This document shows, piece by piece, positions 47,593 to 58,028 of a DNA stretch of 64,000 nt. The notes below the pieces were generated by a model. The model did not search any database, was not told the origin of the DNA, and saw only the letters and a list, made by a program, of their open reading frames with translations. Where the stretch lies: positions 100,870,767 to 100,934,766 of the forward strand of contig NC_052518.1 of the NCBI RefSeq assembly GCF_014356525.2. Reading direction: 5' to 3'. The stretch is from Nilaparvata lugens. Taxonomy: Eukaryota > Arthropoda > Insecta > Hemiptera > Delphacidae. Position 1 is the first letter of the stretch; each line of letters opens with the position of its first letter. A program made the translations under genes and the position numbers.

Positions 47593-49383
47593 TATTTTAT
47601 TCAACAATCTGTTCTTTATTATTGAAGCGAATAGCTTATAAATTACTGAGGGGAGAGTGATTGGTCTATAGTTTTTTATATCCAGTCTTGATCCTTTTTT
47701 GAACAATATAATTACTTTATTTTTTCTCCATGCTGAAGGTATTGATTTTTCGCGCAGGATTTTGTTGAATAACAATTTAAGGGGTTGCAGGAGTTTTTCT
47801 ATTCCTATTATCAATGATTCGCTTGTTATTCCGTCCTCGCCAGGTGCTTTTCCTTTCTTTTGGCTTTTTATAGCATTTATTATTTCTGCCTCTATTATCT
47901 CCAAATCTTCAGAATCACTGCCGTTTGTTTGTTGATTTTCAATCACTTGTTGGAATTCATGTGTGGTGTCCCTCTTATATAATTCTTTATAGAACTCCGA
48001 GACGTGATCTATGATTTGATTTCTTGCCGTTGTGATGCCATCATCAGTATTTAATTTAGCGATCCATTTCGTTTTTGTAGTACTCAGTTCTTGATTTATC
48101 TTTTTAGTTGACCCAGTCGTCAACATGACTGAATTTATTACATCCTCTTCAAAATCCTTTATCTCTCTCCTGATTCTTCTTCTTATTTGTTTTCTAAGAT
48201 TTCTGTGCTCTTCCTTTTCCTCTTCTGTCTTTGATACAATCCTGTTCAACCTCTCACGTTCCTCAATCAATTCCATTGTTTCAGATGAGATTCTTTTGCT
48301 TCTTCTTTCTCTATACTGCGCTCTTTTAGATTTGTTGGAAGCTATTCTAATAGATTGTACGATACAGTTATATAATTCCTCAATACTTCTATTTTGGGAT
48401 ATGTTTTGTTTTCTAATCTCTTCAGTTAAATTTTCAACATATCTCTCATAACATGCCTGATCCAATCTTGTGATTTTCTGTTTAATAAAGAACCTTCTCC
48501 TATGTAATTTTAGTTCACTCATCAGCAATCTGTGGTCGGAGTCGTATTTGAATGTTTCAATCACTCTTAGGTTTTGGACAGGGCTATTATTCTGCTCCAC
48601 CATGAAATAGTCGAGCTCGTACAGACCTCCAGATGGGGATTTCCACGTCCATTTCTCTTCTATGTTCCCGCTAAAGAGCGTGTTCACTACTATAAGATTC
48701 TTACTCTGAGCAAAGTCCAACATCATCTCCCCTCTCTCGTTTCCGATGCTAGCTTCCCCATTACTATTTCTTGCTACCTGTGCATTAAAATCTCCCATGA
48801 GGATAAGTCTTTCTCCTGTTTGCTTCTGGATTATTGCCTCTTCTATTGACTCATAAAAATTGTTTATTTCTTCTTCGGTACTGTCAGATGTGGGTGCGTG
48901 AACTTGTATAATCATGAGCTTGTTGTTTCCAATTGATATTTTGATGTATGCAATTCTATCCGAAACAGGTTTAAACTCAGTAATGCCTTTAATAATATTT
49001 TTGTTGACAAAGAAGCCAACTCCTCTATTTCCTCTTGTGGCTGCTGAGTGACAGAATACATGCCCACTATTTCGCTCCCCTATTTCTTCATAGCTTCTTC
49101 TGATCTCCGCTAAGCCTAACACATCCCATTCAATTTCATTCATTGCTTGTTCAAGCTCCATAATTTTCTCTTCCCCTAGAACTGACCTCGCGTTGTATGT
49201 GCCAATGTGTATAACTTTATATTTTTTTATTTGAGCTGTTCCTTTCGTATTTCTGAATAGATTCGGTCCTATTTTCCCTCTGTATCTGCTATGTGGTATC
49301 TTTTTCGGTCTTTCGACTTTCCTCCTTGTTTTCCACCGGTTTCTCAACAAAGTTTTTTCCTTGAGTTGAGGGTCTCTGTTCAC
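47593..49383 (-). pseudogene. LINE ORF2: APE-type endonuclease plus truncated reverse transcriptase
   Basis: The frame is open from ATG at 49383. Residues about 55-290 form an exonuclease-endonuclease-phosphatase domain, with TYNARSV at the start, a GLAEIR block, LILMGDFNAQV and a C-terminal SDHRLL. A lysine/arginine-rich helical linker follows (about 330-430). The RT N-terminal region is recognisable by KAPGEDGIT and KNYRPITLPSVIYKLF. Catalytic RT motifs (YxDD) are absent, because the frame runs out of LINE at NRLLNKI and continues about 60 codons into satellite DNA to a stop at 47404. The endonuclease looks intact. The overall style suggests an RTE- or L1-related insect clade (inference). 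It overlaps ORF1 by about 95 bases in another frame. Confidence 0.85.
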
Positions 49384-50152
49384 TCACTTTTCTCCCTTCA
49401 TCATGCGCCTCGCTGGGTTTGGTGAGGTAACTCTCTATGCTTCTATTCCCTTCCGCTTTTCTCCCTTTCTTTCCAGTTTGCTTTCCATGGAATTGCTTGT
49501 TTTCCTCTTCTAGTATCCTTGGAGACGACTCCTCACTTCTAGCCCGCTTAGCTGTCTTGACCTCTTGTTTATCCAGGTCTTCAAGTGAATACAATTTTCC
49601 GTCGATTTTCAGCTTATCTTTGGTCATGGAAACTCTTTTTCCCTCGCTTTTCAACTTTATCAGGTGCGCGAATAGTTCTTTCCTTACAGCTCTAGTTTCT
49701 TGAGAGTAATCCTCCTTGATTTGAACATTTTTGAATTGACTTGTCCCTTGAAGTTTTACCTTTTCTCTTAGTACAAGAATTCTCATCGGCATCGAATTGA
49801 ATTTTACTAACACTGGAGCATTTCCTCTACTCTTGTTTTTTTTCCATAGATCTTTGATACAGCAATAATTCATTTCAGGGACCAAGAACTTTAGTATATT
49901 CATGATTTCTTTACTCATTTCGAAAAAGTTTTTGCTTTGTACACCATAAACAAGTAGATTAAACTTCCGTTCTCTCTCCTCAGCAATCTTAACATTTTCT
50001 ATAACGTTCTTTTTTATGGTGAGAATCTCTGACTTGATTCCATTAATTTCTTCTTCAAAACGACTGTTCATTGTTTCCACTTTGCTGTCTAAAGAGTCAA
50101 GCTTCTGTAATTTATCGAGAATTTTGTCCAACTTTTCCTCAATTTGTGACAT
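49289..50152 (-). CDS. LINE ORF1 protein (coiled-coil, RNA-binding-like), about 287 aa
   Basis: The start chosen is the methionine at 50152 (MSQIEEKLDKILDKLQ); an upstream in-frame ATG at 50230 would add 26 residues. A heptad coiled coil covers roughly the first 65 residues. A fold resembling the RRM and C-terminal domains of L1-type ORF1 proteins follows (RKFNLLVYGV, APVLVKFNSMPMRILVLREK, YSQETRAVRKEL). The tail is basic and low-complexity. Expected role: trimeric nucleic-acid chaperone of the retrotransposon. Its stop lies within the beginning of ORF2. The frame is intact. Confidence 0.75.
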   Translation of the reverse strand: MSQIEEKLDKILDKLQKLDSLDSKVETMNSRFEEEINGIKSEILTIKKNVIENVKIAEERERKFNLLVYGVQSKNFFEMSKEIMNILKFLVPEMNYCCIKDLWKKNKSRGNAPVLVKFNSMPMRILVLREKVKLQGTSQFKNVQIKEDYSQETRAVRKELFAHLIKLKSEGKRVSMTKDKLKIDGKLYSLEDLDKQEVKTAKRARSEESSPRILEEENKQFHGKQTGKKGRKAEGNRSIESYLTKPSEAHDEGRKVSEQRPSTQGKNFVEKPVENKEESRKTEKDTT

Positions 50153-50782
50153 GATGTAGAGTGAATAAGTATTAGTGTGAAATTTGGAATACTGCGACCG
50201 GAATTTGAAATAATATACTAACTCTTTCAATATTAATTGGGTGAGTTTGATAATATATTTGTTTGAAGGCTAATCGTATTAAACAGCCTGACTGATATAA
50301 TCAGTTTATTCTGAAAACGTTTCGTAGGTCATGAACTATATCAGTGTTTACAGGTGGATGTAGATAAGTGCGGGTTTGTGATGTAGTTCGTCTCTCTCTC
50401 TCTCTACGCCTTTATCTTCCTCTCTTTGTTGTTACTCCGTTATATCTCTAGTATTTCCCTGTCATAGAGTATCAGGTAATTTTTTGTATCAATGGTTGCT
50501 GCCTGAAGTTCAAAGTCCACTTTGCGAGTCCGCCTGTGTTGGAGTCCTCTACTTTGGTTTCTACTTTCTAACCTAAAACTAAACTTCAATGTTCGAATAA
50601 CCACAGTTTATTTGCGCTGGAAATTTACACAAAGTGATTTGGTAGCTTGACACCATATGTTCTCAAAATGTTGAATTTGTTCACTAGAAGTCACTATTAT
50701 GTTTATAAACCCATCCAATTTGTAATTTCACTTGAGCACAATCACGCTAATGTTTTACCACAGCAGTCACGGCTGCCAACCA

Positions 50783-50866
50783 TGTTTCATGTACTACACA
50801 GTAAATCAAAAAATCAATTATAACTCCTGAACTAGAGGTGCTCAAAACGTGGAAACCTGCACAACA
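50783..50866. repeat. 166-bp repeat fragment right of the LINE
   Basis: From CATGTACTACACAGTAAATC through CTAGAGGTGCTCAAAACGTG to CCTGCACAA, half a monomer in the same orientation as the left arm. It marks the other side of the LINE-containing segment. Confidence 0.85.
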
Positions 50867-52510
50867 TTCGTTCTTCCAAGGATGAATCATCCTTTTAATG
50901 TCGTTCAGCGTGATTTCCAAAGGTTGAGACGTAGTGCAATTGAATTTTTATATCATAAACCTATTTTTTTCCAAATTTCGTAGAAATCGTTAGAGCCGCT
51001 TTCGAGATCTGTCGAACATAAATTACCAGATATAAAAATTAATAACTAGAGCTCTTTTAAAATAATAGGATATGGGAACAGGAAAATCATTCACACTTCG
51101 AAACCAGTGGGACTCAGAACGTGAATACATGCATATGGGTATATTCCAGGAGAAGTTACTATTAATAGTTGGATTCAGCAAATTATTATGCCTCCTGCTT
51201 CCTCTTTTTCTTAGTTTGTCTAACTTTTCCCTTCATTTTGAAAGAGGAAAATAGAAAAATATCATTTCTATAAACCATGATCTTCCAAAAATGTAACATA
51301 TGTTCTTTTATATGGATTACCATTAAAATCTGTCCAGTGGGGAAAATGAAGTTTTGAATCAGATACTTCACAAGTTTTTCCCAACTGCTATTCATACATT
51401 GTATGTATCTTGTAGAAAATTCAAATGTTTTCTCTTCCTCTACATTGAAATTCTGGAAATGTATTTACTGGTATACCATATTGACTCGGCTTGTGAAGGT
51501 TTTGCCAATGCCAACTTCCTCTTTTTGGCATTGTTTCCAGGGACACCGTACATTATATTCTAATAATGTCACTCGAGGAGGTACCTTCACACTGTCCCCA
51601 TATTTACAAAATTTACATTATTTACAATATTTACAATATTTACAATCCAAATTCATTTACAAAGTATGTATATTGTTATATTTCTTACTGTTACGATATT
51701 TGAAAATTTCTAGTAGATATCAATAGTGGTTCATTGTCAGTCGAATATTGTCAATGATACGATAGTCAATCATATCATTGTCAATGATAGATTAGGATAA
51801 TGATTATAATAATAATAATCCCTAATCATCATAATTATAATTGCTGTAATAATAATATTATAATGATAATAATAGTAATTCAAGTATTCCACTACTATTT
51901 ACAAAGAGTACAAACATGATAATACAGATTATTTTTCAAAGATTTTTATGATATAAGTTTTATATACATTTCCACAGTGCGTCCCTCTTCAGTTTGAAGC
52001 TGTGTGGAGGATGACTAGCACTCTTAACAAGAAAAATACATCAAGGCTTTATATTCCACAAAGCTGATATTGAGTTCAATAAGTGAAATAACTATGAAAT
52101 GAGTAATAGGTAGTTATTAAAATGAAATAAGTAAATAAAGAAGAAGTTTTTCAGGAACTACAATGCTTAGAGTAAATAGAATAAAATGAATATCTATAAA
52201 AAAAACTTATTTCATAATACTGTAGATAATTGAAGATTGATAATCAATAAGAGGTAGAGTTTATATATACATTTAAAATTGAACACTTCCAATTTCAAAT
52301 TATTATAATATCTGTTGAATAGAAACAGATACAACCTATCAGGAGAGAATCTGTAAATAGTATCGATAGGGTTCACCTTATCGTGAAAATTATAACAAAT
52401 AATTACCTTTAAATATTACCTTTAAATGTAGGTGGTTATTTATGATAAATAATAATAATAGTAATGATAATACACATAATAATAATAATAATAATAATGA
52501 TCGACAGAAT
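50867..52510. other. Foldback core, non-coding stretch
   Basis: No supportable gene. It holds a possible highly diverged 166-bp monomer near 51095-51180 (AACCAGTGGGACTCAGAACGTG). It also has short TTTACAATA tandem repeats at 51600-51645 and AT/AAT microsatellites around 51790-51880 and 52445-52500. The block around 50940-51010 (AAATCGTTAGAGCCGCTTTC) looks like conserved element sequence but I cannot name it. It forms the 3' flank of the transposase gene. Confidence 0.5.
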
Positions 52511-55500
52511 TTATATCGTGTATATCAATGCAGAACAAGTGACTTTTCTGTTGGCACCGCATGGCTGACACTTATCTTTCAAGTCATCAAAGACTTGCCA
52601 CTGATTGTTGTGGCGCCTGCAAAATGAAACAAAGTGTCCTACGGATTTCACACTTGTTCCACCTTGGTAGCCAATAACGCCACGTAAATGATAAATTTTA
52701 TTTTTGATGTTCAATGTTTTTGGTACATCAAACAGATTCACATCTAGGTCACCCTTCTGAATATGACCTATCAGGTCGATAAGTAGGTTTGGACCTAGTG
52801 TGATGTTTGTTTGACATTGACAGTTCTCTCTTTTGTTATGATTTGAGCAGATCACACTTTGAGTATCTTCTAAAATTATTTCAATATCGTTCTGCATGTC
52901 AATGAAATTACCATGCTCAATAAAAAGGTCAAAATGATTTTTCACCTCTATTGTGCTGTAATCACAATTTTCACATGAGGAAGCGAAAACTGCTGAAGGG
53001 AGCTCAGTCATGACAGCATCCAGCATTTTGCTGACAGTGGAGACTGAATCTATTTGATAAAGACCTTGCACCAAAGGGGTTAATTCAAAATATTTTGCCA
53101 ACAAAATAGCCCTTTTTTTATAAATTTGGGCACATATTCCCATTTTTATAATGGATTTTACAATTTCAGACATGTCAGTCTGTTTGGACATGAGATATTC
53201 ATTATAATTTCTACTGTCACAAGCTGCGCTGCATAGTACTTGGCACAAAGAATCGAACATGCAGGTATTTGATGCGACTACTTTCTTGCCATCCAACATC
53301 CAAGGTTTTAGCTTGGGATCATCTCCATTACGTAAAATGCCAATTGGAATAATTTTCCTTTGATCTGAAAGATCTATTATTCCCCATTCAGAAGACGGCT
53401 CTAGGTAGGAAGAACGAGGGCGTTTTCTCACAAGAGGAATATCATTTACCCCTCTCCAATTCTCCTCGCAGTTTAGCTCTTTCTTAAATTCATTGACTAC
53501 ATCCCGTGACTGTGTAAACAAACCTTGACTCACCTTAGCTTTATCAGGTGAATAATCTTCAATTTTTTCAAGATTATGATATGTTGTCATTTCTTCACTC
53601 ACTGTTTGAGGATTCATAATCTCACCTTCTTCATCACATTCATTCAAATAATTTTCTTCTTCATTCATTTCAATTGATTGGTGACATTCGTTTCTTTGGC
53701 GCAACTCTGTGGTCTCTCTCTTCAATTTCAATGAGCCATCAATGAATTTTATATGGCGAAACACAAATGTGTCAGCTCTTGTAGGAATCTCGTTAGCTTG
53801 AAAAACTTTGTTTTTTATTATGGAGAATTGGGTTTCTACTACTGAGCTTGATGCAGTTGAACCTCCATAACCAAAATGAGGTTGCATCAATGCAGTCCAA
53901 AGTGGGATGAGGTTTGATATTTTCAACAAATCCTCCACCACATTTGGGAGAAACTGTTGATTATTCCTGTCTCCCACATCATTTTTCTTATCCATAACTT
54001 TGTTCTTAGTTTCCATTACAAAATCCCGGAATGTTTTTGATGATTCTTGAGAAGGCAGTTTGAAATCAACTTCTTCGTTGTCATCAGACATCCCGAAATC
54101 TGTTTCTGCTTCCTCATACGGAATATCTGATGAAGAAATTTTCTTCTGCAAATATATTTTTGCTTTCTCTGATTCTGTTGGTTGCCCATTAGGCAAGCTT
54201 CCTTCAGTCTCATAAAAAGCAACTGTCATGATTTTTCTTAAGACTTTTTTAAAATGACCAAGGTCACTTTCCTTAACAAGAAGGCAAATACATCTTATAT
54301 AAAATACTTTTGTTCTTTTTATGGCTGTCTTGAGGCTTTTCCATCGTGATATGAGTTGTACGACATGTGCTACATCATTTCTAATGTAACAGCGTGGCTT
54401 GATGAATCGGTCCTGATCGGTTAAGATGAAAGCACAATTCTTCAAGTAGTCACTTAATGAATTGAATTGAGTGAACGCTTTTATACTTGAAGCAATTATA
54501 GCCAAAGACATGTCACAGACCACACAAGGGGGAATTACAGCACCATACTTCAACCAAGATGAGAGCCAGTAGGTTATTGATACTGTGTCATGTTTCTCAC
54601 TAATCATATTTGACACAGAATATATTTTATTCTCTTTATTACTGTGGATTGTGATGTCGTAAAGTAGAATGCTCCTTGATTTCTCGCCATTGACCCTTTC
54701 AAATCTTCTCACTACACCTCCTGTAGCATCTATGCTAATCTGAGCATTATCTTTTGTTGCTGTTACATAATCATTATATATACGAATTTGTTGCGCACTG
54801 AAGTAATGACAGTGGAATCTATCGTAGGATACGTCTTGAATAACTCCTCTGTAAGGAGATTCATATTTCCCTCTACATAAGGCAACAATTGGATCGTCGT
54901 CCAAGTATTTTGAACGCTTGTACTGGGATTTTGCCACTCTTAGAGTATTCAGTGAGGGAATGTGAGGTGCTTCTGGATCATTCAATTCCATATCTTTATG
55001 CGCCATGTCCTTTTGAAGTTTTGTTGCACTGAATTGTGATTTTGCAACCTTCTTTCTATCGAATCCAGTCAGTTTTCTTTTTAGAATAGGATGTTTCTTT
55101 TTGTAGAAGCCTGTGTATTTCATCATTATTTCCAAATGATCAAATTCTCGTTTTGGCTCATCATATAATTTACCTTCCAAAATAGAATGACAGTAGGTAC
55201 ACTTTGCTTTGAAGTAGACAAATACATTTCCACTTGAATTTACACGATTACAAATGAATTTGAAGCAGCAAGGAAGGCGCAAACTGTTGAATATTTTTTT
55301 ATTTATCATGTTTGTCCATGTGTTGCGTTTCAGCACTAATCTTCTTCGACAGGGTTTTGATTTGCCTTCTCTGTGATAAACCCACTCTGGATAGAGTTGT
55401 AGCCATTCGTCTTTGCTTAGTAGTATGGAAAATTCCTTTGTATCTTTCATTTCAACACTGTCATTATCAGAGAGACTGTCATCGTAATAATTTGTTGAGA

Positions 55501-55762
55501 CACCGATCTCAGATGAATCAGTGTCATAGTTGTAGTCCTGTGGCCAGAACCTATCTCGCAGTCCATATCGGTTAGTCGTGAACCACAGATGAACTGTTTT
55601 TGGTGAAACGTTGTATACATTTGTTATTAAGGAACTCAATTCAGTCCAAAGAGAATCGTTTCTGGGTGGGATATTGGGATACTTTTCTATTGAAAAAATA
55701 GTTTCATTGTCATTCAGTAATTGGTGAATTTCATCGACCGGAACTGTACCCTGTTTTGGCAT
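52511..55762 (-). CDS. NOF-like Mutator-superfamily transposase with C-terminal USP-like domain, 1083 aa
   Basis: Intact single-exon ORF with ATG at 55762. Residues 1-75 resemble a homeodomain/Myb-like DNA-binding fold (VHLWFTTNRYGLRDRF). A cysteine cluster (C165, C166, C171, C188, C191) could bind zinc. The DDE-type core shows D345 (ISIDATGGVV), D417 (CVVCDMSLAI) and E643 (VVETQFSIIKNKVF); this layout and the element's 9-bp duplication fit Mutator-like elements. Length is close to the roughly 120-kDa protein of Drosophila NOF. Residues about 825-1083 look like a ubiquitin-specific protease: Cys box SNTCMFDSLCQVL (C834), C930-x2-C933 with C972/C981/C983 as a zinc finger, His box SVGHFVSF (H1043) and WQVFDDL (D1059/D1060), ending ALIYTI. 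An acidic/charged linker (550-600, 690-720) joins the parts. The fusion and its activity are inferred from motifs. Confidence 0.85.
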   Translation of the reverse strand: MPKQGTVPVDEIHQLLNDNETIFSIEKYPNIPPRNDSLWTELSSLITNVYNVSPKTVHLWFTTNRYGLRDRFWPQDYNYDTDSSEIGVSTNYYDDSLSDNDSVEMKDTKEFSILLSKDEWLQLYPEWVYHREGKSKPCRRRLVLKRNTWTNMINKKIFNSLRLPCCFKFICNRVNSSGNVFVYFKAKCTYCHSILEGKLYDEPKREFDHLEIMMKYTGFYKKKHPILKRKLTGFDRKKVAKSQFSATKLQKDMAHKDMELNDPEAPHIPSLNTLRVAKSQYKRSKYLDDDPIVALCRGKYESPYRGVIQDVSYDRFHCHYFSAQQIRIYNDYVTATKDNAQISIDATGGVVRRFERVNGEKSRSILLYDITIHSNKENKIYSVSNMISEKHDTVSITYWLSSWLKYGAVIPPCVVCDMSLAIIASSIKAFTQFNSLSDYLKNCAFILTDQDRFIKPRCYIRNDVAHVVQLISRWKSLKTAIKRTKVFYIRCICLLVKESDLGHFKKVLRKIMTVAFYETEGSLPNGQPTESEKAKIYLQKKISSSDIPYEEAETDFGMSDDNEEVDFKLPSQESSKTFRDFVMETKNKVMDKKNDVGDRNNQQFLPNVVEDLLKISNLIPLWTALMQPHFGYGGSTASSSVVETQFSIIKNKVFQANEIPTRADTFVFRHIKFIDGSLKLKRETTELRQRNECHQSIEMNEEENYLNECDEEGEIMNPQTVSEEMTTYHNLEKIEDYSPDKAKVSQGLFTQSRDVVNEFKKELNCEENWRGVNDIPLVRKRPRSSYLEPSSEWGIIDLSDQRKIIPIGILRNGDDPKLKPWMLDGKKVVASNTCMFDSLCQVLCSAACDSRNYNEYLMSKQTDMSEIVKSIIKMGICAQIYKKRAILLAKYFELTPLVQGLYQIDSVSTVSKMLDAVMTELPSAVFASSCENCDYSTIEVKNHFDLFIEHGNFIDMQNDIEIILEDTQSVICSNHNKRENCQCQTNITLGPNLLIDLIGHIQKGDLDVNLFDVPKTLNIKNKIYHLRGVIGYQGGTSVKSVGHFVSFCRRHNNQWQVFDDLKDKCQPCGANRKVTCSALIYTI

Positions 55763-56540
55763 TTTGAATCAATGTAATATAATCGTCGTAGCCTATAGGC
55801 TATAGCCCAATCACACTCACCGTTGAGCTTTCAATGTTGAGCCTCTCAAGTGTGCGTTAGAGAACAAGGTAGGCTGAGAAATTGCTTTATCAGAACAGGA
55901 AAGACGTATGTATGCTCTGCTTCACTGCTCAACTCAGACTGAGACCTGAGACTGAAACTTATTGAATGCAATAGTTGCATAATAGTGGCATAGTTGCTGC
56001 AATCATCACAGAAGGGAGTGGGAGGGGAGCAATGAACATCTGCTTCTACAGCAGTGCTACCAACAGTAAAACTGGATGAAAAAAAATTTACCATGTAAGG
56101 CTCTATGCACAGTCGCGTTTTGAACGAGTGGAGCGACTCTCTGCTGGTTAGCCAATTTCAGTTCAGTCAATTTGTACTCAGCAATTTTCGCGGCTTGTAA
56201 AACTTGGCCATTGATGGGAAAGTTCTGATTTCGAATTCTCAATGTTTTTTGTAATACCGGACATCAGCAATTTTTTATGAGAATTACAATTATTGAAGGA
56301 ATCAATTATTATTCATCGGCATTTATTACTTGAATTAATCGGTTGATAACTGATAACTATATTTTGTTCATACAAAATTAAAAGAAAATAATACAACTTT
56401 TTCAAAAATACCTTCTACTTCTTTTTTAAATACAATAAACCTCTAATATTATGAAACCAATCAAATAAATTGAAAGAAATATAAATTCAAGGGCTTACTC
56501 CTATCTCCTGGTGGAAATTCAAAATAAATAAACATCAGTG
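55763..56540 (-). promoter_or_regulatory. 5' flank of the transposase gene
   Basis: Non-coding 780 bp between the transposase ATG and the 166-bp array, presumably carrying promoter and leader. The same block occurs again at 57252-58028 and its outer part after the second gap (63039-63243). I see no clear TATA box. Small ORFs here (60-82 codons) repeat in both copies but look non-coding. Confidence 0.4.
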
Positions 56541-56984
56541 ACCTCTACTCTTGTGCAGGTTTCCACGTTTTGAGCACCTCTAGTTCAGAAATTATAATTG
56601 ATTTTTTGATTTACTAAATAGTACATGAAACATACTATGAATGGGAATTACTTGAGAACTGTGATGGCTCAAAACGTCAATTTCTGCTGAGAGCTACTTC
56701 TCATGGACCCCTACTCTCGTGCAGGTTTCCACGTTTTGAGCACCTCTGGTTTAGGAGTTATGATTGATTTTTTGATTTACCATATAGTACATGGTACATA
56801 CTATGAGTGGGAATTACTTGAGAACTGTGATGGCTCAAAACGTCAATTTCTGCTGAGAGTAGCTTCTCATAGACCTCTACTCTTGTGCAGGTTTCCACGT
56901 TTTGAGCACCTCTAGTTCAGGAGTTATAATTGATTTTTTGATTTACTATATAGTACATGAAACATACTATGAATGGGAATTACT
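56541..56984. repeat. 166-bp repeat units inside the duplication
   Basis: About 2.7 monomers in right-arm orientation (ACGTTTTGAGCACCTC forward). They separate the full transposase gene from its truncated copy. Confidence 0.9.
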
Positions 56985-57251
56985 TGAGACACCGATCTCA
57001 GATGAATCAGTGTCATAGTTGTAGTCCTGTGGCCAGAACCGATCTCGCAGTCCATATCGGTTAGTCGTGAACCACAGATGAACTGTTTTTGGTGAAACGT
57101 TGTATACATTTGTTATTAAGGAACTCAATTCAGTCCAAAGAGAATCGTTTCTGGGTGGGATATTGGGATACTTTTCTATTGAAAAAATAGTTTCATTGTC
57201 ATTCAGTAATTGGTGAATTTCATCGACCGGAACTGTACCCTGTTTTGGCAT
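56985..57251 (-). pseudogene. Truncated second copy of the transposase 5' end
   Basis: The ATG at 57251 and the first 88 or so codons match the 1083-codon ORF (MPKQGTVPVDEIHQLL...SSEIGVS). It then breaks into satellite sequence and stops. It keeps the N-terminal DNA-binding-like region only. If translated, it would be a transposase fragment able to bind DNA without catalysis (inference). Confidence 0.85.
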
Positions 57252-58028
57252 TTTGAATCAATGTAATATAATCGTCGTAGCCTATAGGCTATAGCCCAAT
57301 CACACTCACCGTTGAGCTTTCAATGTTGAGCCTCTCAAGTGTGCGTTAGAGAACAAGGTAGGCTGAGAAATTGCTTTATCAGAACAGGAAAGACGTATGT
57401 ATGCTCTGCTTCACTGCTCAACTCAGACTGAGACCTGAGACTGAAACTTATTGAATGCAATAGTTGCATAATAGTGGCATAGTTGCTGCAATCATCACAG
57501 AAGGGAGTGGGAGGGGAGCAATGAACATCTGCTTCTACAGCAGTGCTACCAACAGTAAAACTGGATGAAAAAAAATTTACCATGTAAGGCTCTATGCACA
57601 GTCGCGTTTTGAACGAGTGGAGCGACTCTCTGCTGGTTAGCCAATTTCAGTTCAGTCAATTTGTACTCAGCAATTTTCGCGGCTTGTAAAACTTGGCCAT
57701 TGATGGGAAAGTTCTGATTTCGAATTCTCAATGTTTTTTGTAATACCGGACATCAGCAATTTTTTATGAGAATTACAATTATTGAAGGAATCAATTATTA
57801 TTCATCGGCATTTATTACTTGAATTAATCGGTTGATAACTGATAACTATATTTTGTTCATACAAAATTAAAAGAAAATAATACAACTTTTTCAAAAATAC
57901 CTTCTACTTCTTTTTTAAATACAATAAACCTCTAATATTATGAAACCAATCAAATAAATTGAAAGAAATATAAATTCAAGGGCTTACTCCTATCTCCTGG
58001 TGGAAATTCAAAATAAATAAACATCAGT
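56985..58028. repeat. 1,489-bp tandem duplication, unit 2
   Basis: Copy of 55496-56539, covering transposase N-terminus and 5' flank. It leads straight into the right-arm 166-bp array from CATCAGTGACCTCTACTCTT. By eye it is essentially identical to unit 1. Confidence 0.88.

Larger units (their letters stand above)
47593..50782 (-). mobile_element. Two-ORF LINE, 5' part present, 3' truncated
   Basis: On the minus strand: a 5' UTR (about 50153-50782, with a CT microsatellite at 50391-50405), ORF1, then ORF2 with endonuclease and the start of reverse transcriptase, cut off at 47593 against the 166-bp array. A fragment of the same 166-bp repeat resumes at 50783. Losing the 3' end while keeping the 5' end is the reverse of normal target-primed truncation. 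A later deletion or exchange within the satellite is likely. Confidence 0.8.
55496..56984. repeat. 1,489-bp tandem duplication, unit 1
   Basis: Runs from GAGACACCGATCTCAGATGA in the transposase ORF, through the 5' flank, to the 166-bp monomers at 56540-56984. The same sequence restarts at 56985. The junction uses the short shared string CTTGAGA/GTTGAGA. The offset is exactly 1,489 bp throughout the shared stretch. Confidence 0.9.

Noticed and set aside
55846..56242. 82- and 61-codon minus-strand ORFs in the transposase 5' flank, repeated at 57335-57731
   Set aside because: Their repetition comes from the tandem duplication, not from conservation; no domain is visible.
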